Positions 25,416-32,366 of a stretch of DNA of 32,366 nucleotides are shown here, piece by piece. The first letter of the stretch is position 1, and each line of letters starts with the position of its first letter. Source of the stretch: Draconibacterium orientale (GTDB lineage: Bacteria > Bacteroidota > Bacteroidia > Bacteroidales > FEN-979); contig DYSO01000014.1 of assembly GCA_020718225.1 (NCBI GenBank), positions 1 to 32,366 on the forward strand, given 5' to 3'. The notes beneath the pieces are model-generated. The model was not told where the DNA came from. It did not search any database and saw only the letters and a program-made list of their open reading frames with translations. Both the position numbers and the translations under genes were made by a program.

Positions 25416-25661
25416 TCAGGCAATACCTAAAACGGATTTTTTCAGCCGTTGTACCAGTGTAAATCCGCCATACACGAAAGAGATGAAAATGGTTCCGGAA
25501 ATCAGCCCGGGATTCATTTCTGCGAGATTTTTAAGGCTGGTAAACAAATGGGTGAACATCAATTGAAGTCCGTGGTACAAAGGTTCAACAATGGTCGGAA
25601 ATGATTGGATCAGGACTTGAAAAATGGTAAAGGATGCAATGAGGTGGTTCAGGGTTTCCAT
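25416..25661 (-). CDS. Small membrane protein, function unknown
   Basis: This is an 81-aa protein with a hydrophobic first part (8-45) and a clear membrane segment near 53-73 (LISGTIFISFVYGGFTLVQ), ending in a basic tail. It is convergent with the gene at 25042, with 14 nt between stops. A perfect -7 box (TAGATTTG on the minus strand, 25678-25685) lies 16 nt upstream of its ATG, which supports it as real. I do not recognise a family. Confidence 0.6.
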   Translation of the reverse strand: METLNHLIASFTIFQVLIQSFPTIVEPLYHGLQLMFTHLFTSLKNLAEMNPGLISGTIFISFVYGGFTLVQRLKKSVLGIA

Positions 25662-25677
25662 CGGAAATAATTTTCAT

Positions 25678-25685
25678 CAAATCTA
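25678..25685 (-). promoter_or_regulatory. -7 box for the 81-aa membrane protein
   Basis: The minus strand reads TAGATTTG, a perfect TAnnTTTG, 16 nt before the ATG at 25661. No -33 element is evident. The rest of the gap 25662-25852 shows nothing else. Confidence 0.4.
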
Positions 25686-25852
25686 CTTCAGAATGTTCCG
25701 GCGGTAAATTGATTTTCCATGAATGGCCGAAAAAGGGGGACGAAAGCCGGAAAGTTGTTTGTGGAGGGCAGAAATCGGATGATGGAACGATTTCCCGGTA
25801 AAGGGTCTTATTGATCGCAAATTCAAGGTTCCCTGAAATGAAAGCAGGCAGT

Positions 25853-27301
25853 TTAGTGTGTTACCGAAGCTCTTTTTACACCGCTGTAATCCACCTCTTT
25901 TTTTGCTTTGAGAAAGTTGATCAGCGCTTCTGCTGTAGTAACCGACACGGCCGATCCCGCATCGCAATGTTCGAATTTATAGGTTACAGCCATATAATTG
26001 TTCATTGCAACAGAATATATTTTGTCCGGATCCAGTTGTTTCCCGGAAAGGTCCCTCATGTCTGCCTTTTCACAAACAAAGTCTCCCTTGTCGGTTACAA
26101 CATAGGTCATTCCTGACGCCTGCAGGTCGATCCCCTTTTCCAATTGATATCCATAACAAATCAGCGATTGAATTTCCCGGGCATTCATTTTGAATACGAC
26201 AACCTGGTTGTTGAAAGGATCCAGTTTATAAATATCTTTTAGTGTGATAGCCCCTGCGGGCAGTGAATGGATGCGGATTCCCCCGGCATTCTGGAAAGCG
26301 AAATCAACGTTCATTTCACTGGTCAGGGCATCGGTCATCAGGCTTCCCAGTTCTGCTTCCCCTTCCAGTGGTTTCAGGGCCATACCAACCACTTTGCTGA
26401 ATTCTTCATTCTGGTTGTAATTTTTTACGAGTTCCTCCATCTCAGGGTTGCTTTTATTGAGGGTACTCATGGGAATCACTTCGTCGCGGATGGAGGTTAT
26501 TTTTCCGTTTTCCACCGTTAGTGTCGTTTTTCCGACAACCCTAAGGTTGGCTCCTGCCTGAACGATGGTTACACCATTTTCAACCATGGGTTTTTCGATG
26601 AGGGTATGTGAATGGCCGCCAATGATCAGGTCGAACTGAGGCACAGAGTCGGCCAGTCGCACATCATCTTCCACACCAAGGTGGGAAAGGCCGATTAAAA
26701 TTCCATACTCCTCTTTTAACCCGGCGTATTCACGGGCTTTAGCGATGCCGTCAAAAAATCGAATCCCGGTCATTTTCGATGGATGGGAACTGGGCAGGCC
26801 ATTGGCGTCGAGTTGGATAATCCCAAGCAGGGCCAGGGTAATTTCAGGACCGGCATTCAGTACGATATAAGGTTTGGGTTGGTGGAAAATGGCCCCGGAA
26901 GCATCGAGGTTACAACAGATAAATGGAAATTTTGCCTCCTCCACCCGTTTGTTAAGAAAATCCTGGCCAAGATCAAATTCATGGTTGCCCAAACAGCTTA
27001 CATCAAATCCACAGTGATTCATCAGGTCGATCATGGGAAAACCTTTCTCTGGTACCATATCCACCACCGGGTTCCCGGTAAAATTGTCGCCGGCCGATAC
27101 CAAAAACAGATACGGATGCTCTTTGCGAAGACTATCGGCCAGGTAAGCCAATTTGGGCAGGTTGTCAATTTTTGCATGCATATCGTTGACGTGCAAAATG
27201 ATAACCTCCGTGGGGCCAGCCTTGTCCGACTTTTGTGCGACCCCGGTGGAAGTACACAGAAAGGCTGTAACGGCCAAAATAAGAGATACCCGTTTATTCA
27301 T
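25853..27301 (-). CDS. Secreted 5'-nucleotidase / bifunctional metallophosphoesterase (UshA-like)
   Basis: This 482-aa protein has a signal peptide (about 1-22, ending GVAQ). The N-terminal metallophosphatase domain shows HVNDMHA (D40, H42), SAGDNFTGN (D72), GNHEFD (N106, H107), GLSHLG (H207) and GGHSH (H230, H232), the full dimetal set. The C-terminal 5'-nucleotidase domain (about 300-470) contains GSLMTDAL, FQNAGGIR (substrate-binding region) and LKDIYKLDPFNNQVVVF. It should dephosphorylate extracellular or periplasmic nucleotides. There is no T9SS tail. Its ATG overlaps the end of the upstream 69-aa gene by 8 nt, so the two are translationally coupled. Confidence 0.95.
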   Translation of the reverse strand: MNKRVSLILAVTAFLCTSTGVAQKSDKAGPTEVIILHVNDMHAKIDNLPKLAYLADSLRKEHPYLFLVSAGDNFTGNPVVDMVPEKGFPMIDLMNHCGFDVSCLGNHEFDLGQDFLNKRVEEAKFPFICCNLDASGAIFHQPKPYIVLNAGPEITLALLGIIQLDANGLPSSHPSKMTGIRFFDGIAKAREYAGLKEEYGILIGLSHLGVEDDVRLADSVPQFDLIIGGHSHTLIEKPMVENGVTIVQAGANLRVVGKTTLTVENGKITSIRDEVIPMSTLNKSNPEMEELVKNYNQNEEFSKVVGMALKPLEGEAELGSLMTDALTSEMNVDFAFQNAGGIRIHSLPAGAITLKDIYKLDPFNNQVVVFKMNAREIQSLICYGYQLEKGIDLQASGMTYVVTDKGDFVCEKADMRDLSGKQLDPDKIYSVAMNNYMAVTYKFEHCDAGSAVSVTTAEALINFLKAKKEVDYSGVKRASVTH

Positions 27302-27503
27302 CGTTTTTGGTTTTTTTTAAATAAATAACCGATCCCTCTTTCAGCGCACCGTCGGGTTCGGTCTTATTGCCGAACCGATCGTAAATGGTAAGTTGCCCGT
27401 GCAATAAACGGCGAAACGAATGGTGGGAATAGGCTAAAATGGCATCGCCCGCCAGCGCCCCACGAAAAATTTGGACAGGATGCCCGTTGACAATTACTTT
27501 CAC
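27294..27503 (-). CDS. Small protein coupled to the 5'-nucleotidase; beta-grasp-like
   Basis: This 69-aa protein starts with GTG at 27503; an in-frame stop lies shortly upstream, so no longer start exists. The first strand MKVIVNGHPVQIFRGA and the last segment DGALKEGSVIYLKK resemble the ends of ThiS/ubiquitin-like beta-grasp proteins, but there is no C-terminal GG. This fold call is my inference. It overlaps the 5'-nucleotidase gene by 8 nt. It has no signal peptide, so it would stay in the cytosol while its partner is exported, which makes a direct complex unlikely. Confidence 0.68.
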   Translation of the reverse strand: MKVIVNGHPVQIFRGALAGDAILAYSHHSFRRLLHGQLTIYDRFGNKTEPDGALKEGSVIYLKKTKNDE

Positions 27504-27533
27504 GGGAAGGTTTTTTCAATGCAATGATACTAC

Positions 27534-27564
27534 TTTTCCGTAAAGTAAAATATCACTATTTTTG
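27534..27564 (+). promoter_or_regulatory. Promoter (TTTT - 19 nt - TAttTTTG) for the CBM48-esterase
   Basis: A perfect TAnnTTTG box lies at 27557-27564, 30 nt before the ATG at 27595. TTTT (27534-27537), a relaxed -33, sits 19 nt upstream. The TTG that could extend the gene (27562) is inside the box. Confidence 0.5.
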
Positions 27565-27594
27565 AAAGAAAAACAGTCACCTAAAAAATCGAAT

Positions 27595-28638
27595 ATGAAT
27601 GCTTCCCAAAGAACCTGTCGGGCCGGATTGATTGTGATGGTGTTCCTGTTGCTGTCCGCTTTCAGGATTCATGCACAGGGCATTACTTTTCGCTATCTGA
27701 ATCCCGATGCTGCTACCGTCAACCTGGCTGGTGAAATGAATGGATGGAGCCTTACTGCAACTCCCATGTCCAATGACGGAACCGGGTTGTGGACAGTAAC
27801 CCTTGATCTGGCGCCCGGCCAATGGCTCTATAAATTCGTGGTCGATGGAAACTTCATTGCTGACCCTGATCCAAATGCACTCTCTTCTCCCGACGGGCAG
27901 GGAGGAATGCATTCTTATCTGCTTGTAGGTGATGGCGATTTCAGGTATCATCTACAGATCCCTCATGGGATTATAGAAAAGTATCATGTTCAATCCTCTT
28001 TTCTGGGACAAGGTGTTGATGTAAATGTGTACGTGCCTCCTGTGCTTTCGACCGATTCGCTGCCCCTCTTGATTTTATTGCACGGCGGAAATATGGATAT
28101 GCAACAATGGATTGATAATGGACAGATTGCCAATTATATGGATAATCTTTTATCCCGGGGGGCCGTGAAGCCCTTCATGATTGCCATGCCTTCCTACGGT
28201 CCTTTTAGTAAAAGTGAGGACCTTCCCGGGTTTTTAGCCTGGGATCTTCCGGGTTTTTTGAAATACCGCTATTCCTCATCTACCGATCCGCGAAAAATTG
28301 CCCTTGGAGGGATGTCGCTGGGGGGATGGATCACGTTGAAGGTTGGTGCACACAATCCGGGGAATTTCGGATATTTATTCCCGATCAGTTCATATGTTCC
28401 TTTGAATATCAGGGATACCGATGGCCTGGACGGCTTGAAAAAAGGGGGAGAAATAACCATCTACTGTGGAACCGACGATCCCTTGCTGAAAAACAATGAA
28501 TATCTGGCCGGCTGGCTTACAAAAAACAGGATTCGGTTTTCATACCTCAAAGCCTCCGGGGGCCATTCCTGGCTTTATTGGAATGCGATAACACCCGATT
28601 TTTTACAGCGGGTTTCCGACAGTTTTACGGGTCATTAA
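27595..28638 (+). CDS. Secreted esterase with N-terminal CBM48-type domain
   Basis: From the ATG at 27595 the protein is 347 aa with a signal peptide (about 1-28, ending RIHAQG). Residues about 30-115 form a glycogen-branching-enzyme-like N-terminal (CBM48/AMPK) domain: VNLAGEMNGWSLTATPM, LWTVTLDLAPGQWLYKFVVDG and DPDPNA. An alpha/beta hydrolase of the esterase D/feruloyl-esterase group follows. The nucleophile is S241 in GGMSLGGW, the acid is near D294/D295 (CGTDDPLL) and the His is H324 (GGHSW). LHGG (about 162-165) supplies the oxyanion hole. This pairing is known in Bacteroidetes carbohydrate esterases; it probably removes acyl groups from plant or microbial polysaccharides. The exact bond is undetermined. 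Confidence 0.9.
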   Translation: MNASQRTCRAGLIVMVFLLLSAFRIHAQGITFRYLNPDAATVNLAGEMNGWSLTATPMSNDGTGLWTVTLDLAPGQWLYKFVVDGNFIADPDPNALSSPDGQGGMHSYLLVGDGDFRYHLQIPHGIIEKYHVQSSFLGQGVDVNVYVPPVLSTDSLPLLILLHGGNMDMQQWIDNGQIANYMDNLLSRGAVKPFMIAMPSYGPFSKSEDLPGFLAWDLPGFLKYRYSSSTDPRKIALGGMSLGGWITLKVGAHNPGNFGYLFPISSYVPLNIRDTDGLDGLKKGGEITIYCGTDDPLLKNNEYLAGWLTKNRIRFSYLKASGGHSWLYWNAITPDFLQRVSDSFTGH

Positions 28639-28728
28639 AAAATGGCGGGATGTGATAAAATCAAAGGAGAAATACGTTCCCGGATGGATTTTTTACAGCA
28701 GACTCCATTTGATAAATATTGCCGATGA

Positions 28729-30633
28729 TCAGGGCATGGGATAAATATTGGCTTCGTTGCGATAACCAGGGGTGTCGATGTACCAGTCGGGATAGAGCGT
28801 TCCCGATGACTCGGCCCAGGTTGCAAACACCAGGTATCCGCTTGTAATCTGACGGTTTTCGATGGTATATTGGTAGTGTGATACGATGTTGATCCCCCAG
28901 GGAAGGTTGGTCGAAGTTTTGTAATATCTGCCTGTGGCAGGGTCAGAATCGTCCTGTCCCGTATTAAAGTATTCCATATTGACCAGTGTAGTGGGCGGAT
29001 AATCAGGAAGGTGTACCTCTTTTCCACGTTCCTTGTTAATGATCAGAAAAGGGTTAAAATCAAAAAGGCCGACATCGTTCAGGGTATATTTATTTTGCGT
29101 AAATATCATATTAATCACCGTGGTATCGGGCGTAATATAAGGCTTTCCGGGGACAACATTCACAAATGAACCCGCGGTTGCAGGCATGATTTTATTGACG
29201 TTATCATAAACAATGATGGTGACTTTTTCCTGGTTTGCTTCCGTTCCGTTCAGGTTTAATGTGATGTAATTTTCACGAAATTTATAGCCGTCAACGGCAA
29301 TATCCGACGACAGGAGGGTCGTTCCAGGCAATTGAAATCCAAACCCATTGCTTAGCCCTGCCCCGATGGCACGGATAATAAAGGTCCCGTAAATTTCGGT
29401 TACTTTATTTGACGCGTTGGTCACAGCCTTGAACCGGTAGTCAACCACAAGATCGTTAAAATCATAATCGCCCTGGCCGGGCCACAGGTCTTCAAAAGCA
29501 AGGCTTCCGTCGCCGGCAGCAGGAAAATAGTTATCAAAGGCACGCGCCGGGTCCGACGGATAAAAATCATCGTTATCGGGTATTCCGTCGCCATCCGTAT
29601 CGGGTGCATTTCCGGGTTCGTTGTAATAAGTCAGGATTTCTTCGGGTGTTAATGCAACTCCGAAAAATTTAACTTCATCGACCGACCCTTTAAAAAACTT
29701 TTGTGATGCATTGTCGGAACCGATTGAGATATTGCGGTTGTTGACCTTGAGGGTCCCTGTCAGTGGCTGACTGTTTTTTAACTGTCCGTTAACAAAAAGT
29801 TTCAGGGTGGTCCCATCGTATGTTATGGCAAGATGGTACCATTCATTCAGCAGGGGGACCCCCTGGTTCCATTCCAGCGTATGGCTGGTATTGTCGCTGA
29901 GCCTGACGCCCCCTTGCCAGCCATTCCATTTATCCTGTCCGATTCCATGGCCATCCCAGTCCCCTTTTTGAAATATCTTGGCCGATTTGTTCTCTCCGGT
30001 TTTCGCCCAGAGCATCATGGTCAGACTTGTCACAGGGTTCAGTGTTACGGCATTGGTAACGTTCACATTATCGGAACTGCCGTTGAAAATCAAACAACTT
30101 CCCGTTATTCCGGTACCCCACGTAGCTCCGGAGATGGCGCCATTGTGTGAACCCAGGGCGTCATAGGCAATATTTCCCGTGTTTTCATCGAAATTCCAGG
30201 CTGCCAACAATCCGGATGTGGTTATTTCGCCGGCAGATTTTACCGGAAGATATTTAAAACCGGGGGCTTGATTTTCAGGAAGTGTTACCTCCATGGTTTC
30301 GCCTGTTATTGTAATGGGCATACCATTTACCAGAACGGTCTGCACATGAGCAGGGATGAGGATCTGTATGTGATACGGTTCGTTGATAAAGGAATAGAAG
30401 CCTTTGTAAAATGTAACTGTTGCATCTTCGGATGTAATGCTGATTACCGAGGAAAATCCGGAAGTAATCACAAATTCAACATGCTGTCCGGTTTCCCATG
30501 AGAATCCTTCAGGAACCCGAAGGTTTTCCATCTTCCTGCCGCTGGTTGGGTCATCATCTGTTGTGAATTTTCTGCACCCGCTCCCCAGGATTATGATTAA
30601 GGAGATTGAAACTGATAAAAAAAGACGCACCAT
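28729..30633 (-). CDS. LruC-domain lipoprotein with LamG-like domain
   Basis: From the ATG at 30633 the protein is 634 aa. A short signal (MVRLFLSVSISLIIILGSGC) ends in a lipobox-like GSGC. Residues about 135-330 form a LamG/concanavalin-like jelly roll (LLAAWNFDENTGN, SLTMMLWAKTG, LAITYDGTTLKLFVNGQLKNS, GSVDEVKFFGVALTPEEI). A calcium-binding thrombospondin-3-like stretch follows (DTDGDGIPDNDDFYPSDPAR). The LruC domain begins at FEDLWPGQGDYDFNDLVVDYRF and runs to the C-terminus (about 375-634). It is probably a surface-exposed carbohydrate- or matrix-binding lipoprotein. It has no enzymatic motif. The 7 residues before this start are rejected because they fall in the promoter. Confidence 0.92.
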   Translation of the reverse strand: MVRLFLSVSISLIIILGSGCRKFTTDDDPTSGRKMENLRVPEGFSWETGQHVEFVITSGFSSVISITSEDATVTFYKGFYSFINEPYHIQILIPAHVQTVLVNGMPITITGETMEVTLPENQAPGFKYLPVKSAGEITTSGLLAAWNFDENTGNIAYDALGSHNGAISGATWGTGITGSCLIFNGSSDNVNVTNAVTLNPVTSLTMMLWAKTGENKSAKIFQKGDWDGHGIGQDKWNGWQGGVRLSDNTSHTLEWNQGVPLLNEWYHLAITYDGTTLKLFVNGQLKNSQPLTGTLKVNNRNISIGSDNASQKFFKGSVDEVKFFGVALTPEEILTYYNEPGNAPDTDGDGIPDNDDFYPSDPARAFDNYFPAAGDGSLAFEDLWPGQGDYDFNDLVVDYRFKAVTNASNKVTEIYGTFIIRAIGAGLSNGFGFQLPGTTLLSSDIAVDGYKFRENYITLNLNGTEANQEKVTIIVYDNVNKIMPATAGSFVNVVPGKPYITPDTTVINMIFTQNKYTLNDVGLFDFNPFLIINKERGKEVHLPDYPPTTLVNMEYFNTGQDDSDPATGRYYKTSTNLPWGINIVSHYQYTIENRQITSGYLVFATWAESSGTLYPDWYIDTPGYRNEANIYPMP

Positions 30634-30651
30634 AATAATAAGGATAAAAAG

Positions 30652-30682
30652 CAAAGTTAGAATTTATGTTCCCGGTTTGCAA
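30652..30682 (-). promoter_or_regulatory. Promoter (TTG - 20 nt - TAACTTTG) for the LruC lipoprotein
   Basis: On the minus strand TTG (30682-30680) and a perfect TAACTTTG (30659-30652) are 20 nt apart, the textbook Bacteroidetes spacing. The -7 box ends 18 nt upstream of the ATG at 30633. This is the strongest minus-strand promoter in the window. Confidence 0.6.
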
Positions 30683-30782
30683 TCATAAATTCGTAAACGG
30701 TGATGGTTTCTTTGTTTCTGTTCATATTTAACTGCTTTAAAGCCCTGTTTAACCCCCGAAAACCATTATTTAACGAGAATTA

Positions 30783-30814
30783 TTTTCATAAAATCCAGTA
30801 TCAGGCTATTTTTG
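30783..30814 (+). promoter_or_regulatory. Promoter (TTTT - 20 nt - TAttTTTG) for the TolC-family gene
   Basis: A perfect TAnnTTTG is at 30807-30814, with TTTT (30783-30786) 20 nt upstream as a relaxed -33. It lies 34 nt before the ATG at 30849 and is back to back with the LruC promoter. Confidence 0.5.
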
Positions 30815-30848
30815 CGGCGCAATGTTAAAAATTTAACAGTTTTCGTTT

Positions 30849-32189
30849 ATGGTCTCTAAGTACACTTTTACCGGATTGTTGTTTTTTACCGCTTCCATGT
30901 TTGTTTTGGCTCAGGCCCCATCCGGACAGGTAATAGGTATTCAGGAGTGTTTAAAACGATCCATTGAAAACAGTCCGAAACTGAAAATCGCCGCACTTGA
31001 GCAGAATAAGTTGCAGTATCAGTATCGGGAAACATTGGGAAAAGGCCTGCCAGACATCAATTTGTCAGGTTCTTTTGACGATTTTGTGAACCTGCCAACC
31101 CAGTTGATCCCGGGTGAATTCTTTAATCGCCCCGGAGAGATGATCCCTGTTCAGTTTGGGACCACATACAATCTTTCGGGCGGGCTGGAGGCCAGTCAAT
31201 TGATCTATAACCAGCAATACCTTGTCGGTATCCGGATGGCCAAACTCATTCTGGACCAGAATGTACTCAATACCGAAAAAACGAAAACCGGCCTTGTTTT
31301 AGAAGTTGCACAATCCTATTATCTGACTCAGATTACCCGCCAGCAGATAAAAAACCAACAGGAGAACCTTGAGAAACTTGAAAAAGCAAAAAAGATCGCG
31401 GCAAGTCAGTACGAAAGCGGACTGATAAAAAGGATTGATCTTGACCGGATTGTTGTACAGATGTTAAATCTGCAAACTGAAATCGACAGGCTACAGGTGC
31501 TCCTGGAACAGGAATTCAGTATGCAACGGTACTATATGGGGTTACCCATGGACCAGCCCATCGCATTTCCCGATTCTCTATCTCTATCTGTCATAGATGT
31601 TCAGGCTGAGCAGGATTTGGCAAAGCATATCGACATCCGGTTGATTGAGATGCAAAAGCGGTTGGCTTTTACCAACCTGAAACTGAATCAGGCCGGGCAC
31701 TATCCTTCGCTGACCCTGATTGCCGGATTGAATTATAACAATCAGAGCAATATTTATTATGTATTTGGAAAGCCTACAGAATGGTTCAATACCAGTTTGG
31801 TCGGGTTGCGTTTAAATGTCCCTGTTTTCAATGGGTTGCAACGACAAAACAAGGTAAGTCAATCGCGGGTGGAGTTAAAACAATTGGAGATAACCGAAGA
31901 CGATACCCGAAAGCTATTGCGGATCCAGGCACGGGACGCTGCCCGTAAATTCCTGAACAGTATTACAACAGAAAAAAGGCAGCGTGAAAATATGAAACTG
32001 GCCAACCGGGTTTATGATGTATCGCAGGAGCAATATCAAAAAGGGATTATTCCTTTGACAGATTTGCTTAACGCCGAAACGGCTATGAGCGATGCCCAAA
32101 CCAGCCATACCATGTCGCTGGTGCAGATGAAAATCGCAGAGCTCGATTATCTTAACGCCAACGGGAATTTGCTTGAAATTCTCGAATAG
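30849..32189 (+). CDS. TolC-family outer membrane efflux protein
   Basis: This 446-aa protein has a signal peptide (about 1-22, TGLLFFTASMFVLAQA). It then shows the TolC repeat pattern of two long coiled-coil halves: first half EQNKLQYQYRETLGKGLPDINLSG and EVAQSYYLTQITRQQIKNQ, second half beginning LAKHIDIRLIEMQKRLAFTNLKLNQAGHYPSL. The hallmark QYQKGIIPLTDLLNAETAM sits near 396-414. It would form the outer-membrane channel of a tripartite efflux or secretion system. No membrane-fusion or pump gene is inside the window, but they may lie just to the right. Substrate unknown. Confidence 0.95.
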   Translation: MVSKYTFTGLLFFTASMFVLAQAPSGQVIGIQECLKRSIENSPKLKIAALEQNKLQYQYRETLGKGLPDINLSGSFDDFVNLPTQLIPGEFFNRPGEMIPVQFGTTYNLSGGLEASQLIYNQQYLVGIRMAKLILDQNVLNTEKTKTGLVLEVAQSYYLTQITRQQIKNQQENLEKLEKAKKIAASQYESGLIKRIDLDRIVVQMLNLQTEIDRLQVLLEQEFSMQRYYMGLPMDQPIAFPDSLSLSVIDVQAEQDLAKHIDIRLIEMQKRLAFTNLKLNQAGHYPSLTLIAGLNYNNQSNIYYVFGKPTEWFNTSLVGLRLNVPVFNGLQRQNKVSQSRVELKQLEITEDDTRKLLRIQARDAARKFLNSITTEKRQRENMKLANRVYDVSQEQYQKGIIPLTDLLNAETAMSDAQTSHTMSLVQMKIAELDYLNANGNLLEILE

Positions 32190-32291
32190 GGGTTTGTTTT
32201 GTGAAACCGATAACAGGTTTATTGGATGACTAAAAATGATTTTTGATTATTGATAAATATCCTAACGTGGACAAGCCACAACCAAATAAAT

Positions 32292-32366
32292 AACAAATTT
32301 CAAAATACAAATAACAAATAAAATACAAATAACAAATTTCAAAATACAAATAACAAATAAAATACA
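32292..32366 (+). repeat. AT-rich tandem repeat, 39-bp period, running off the window
   Basis: AACAAATTTC occurs at 32292 and again at 32331, 39 bp apart. Inside, the core AATACAAATAACAAAT recurs three times with alternating spacers (AA and TTCAA). Sequence composition is A/T/C on this strand with no G. The array has at least 1.9 periods and continues past the right edge. The gap 32190-32291 holds nothing I can identify. Confidence 0.88.

Noticed and set aside
25683-25967. 94-aa minus-strand frame in front of the 81-aa gene
   Set aside because: More than a third overlaps the end of the 5'-nucleotidase in another frame, and its sequence is Arg/Ser/Cys-rich and low complexity, typical of a shadow frame.
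32292-32366. CRISPR array
   Set aside because: The repeats are AT-rich, have no unique spacers of constant length and no cas genes are near; it is a tandem repeat.

Overview
The window looks like chromosomal DNA of a free-living or environmental Bacteroidota (Bacteroidetes) bacterium. The evidence is a C-terminal type IX secretion (T9SS type A) sorting domain, a LruC-domain lipoprotein, a membrane-anchored AraC regulator, and promoter-like TAnnTTTG (-7) boxes in front of many genes instead of sigma-70 -35/-10 boxes. Several of these boxes decide the start codon, because longer alternative starts fall inside them. I see no phage, insertion sequence, integrase, CRISPR array or rRNA.

Layout. 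1-4166 (minus strand): a signalling block with a PAS/GAF sensor protein cut by the left edge, a receiver-kinase-receiver hybrid histidine kinase, and a membrane AraC regulator. 4298-6676 (plus): a large secreted T9SS protein. 6692-11360 (plus): four enzymes covering every step of a beta-oxidation cycle (enoyl-CoA hydratase, 3-hydroxyacyl-CoA dehydrogenase, SCP2-type thiolase, acyl-CoA dehydrogenase). 11481-17057 (plus): an outer-membrane barrel protein, a GH3 beta-glycosidase with an inserted PA14 domain, a C39-like peptidase lipoprotein, and glycerol dehydrogenase. 17101-17174 (minus): tRNA-Ala(CGC). 17288-22258 (plus): a double-length UvrA-family protein, two complete UvrA units in one chain, both lacking the UvrB-binding region. 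22252-24358 (minus): DedA, a small DUF2007-like protein, a UPF0316 membrane protein and a small membrane protein. 24452-25401 (plus): an ECF sigma factor and a probable membrane-bound regulator, divergent from the previous block across a 56-bp dyad. 25416-27503 (minus): a small membrane protein and a 5'-nucleotidase coupled to a 69-aa protein. 27595-28638 (plus): a CBM48-esterase. 28729-30633 (minus): a LamG/LruC lipoprotein. 30849-32189 (plus): a TolC-family protein. The right edge runs into an AT-rich tandem repeat with a 39-bp period.

Functional reading. The enzymes suggest a heterotroph that degrades polysaccharides (GH3-PA14, CBM48-esterase) and oxidises or makes short acyl-CoAs. The gene order is mostly ordinary for the phylum. 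The most unusual items are the tandem UvrA without UvrB-binding domains and with a diverged fourth ATPase half, the symmetrical dyad between the sigma factor and the divergent membrane gene, and the 69-aa protein translationally coupled to the 5'-nucleotidase. I found no clear evidence of a wholly new multi-gene system.

No gene-free stretch exceeds 300 bases. The longest (30634-30848, 25662-25852 and 32190-32366) hold promoter boxes or the terminal repeats.
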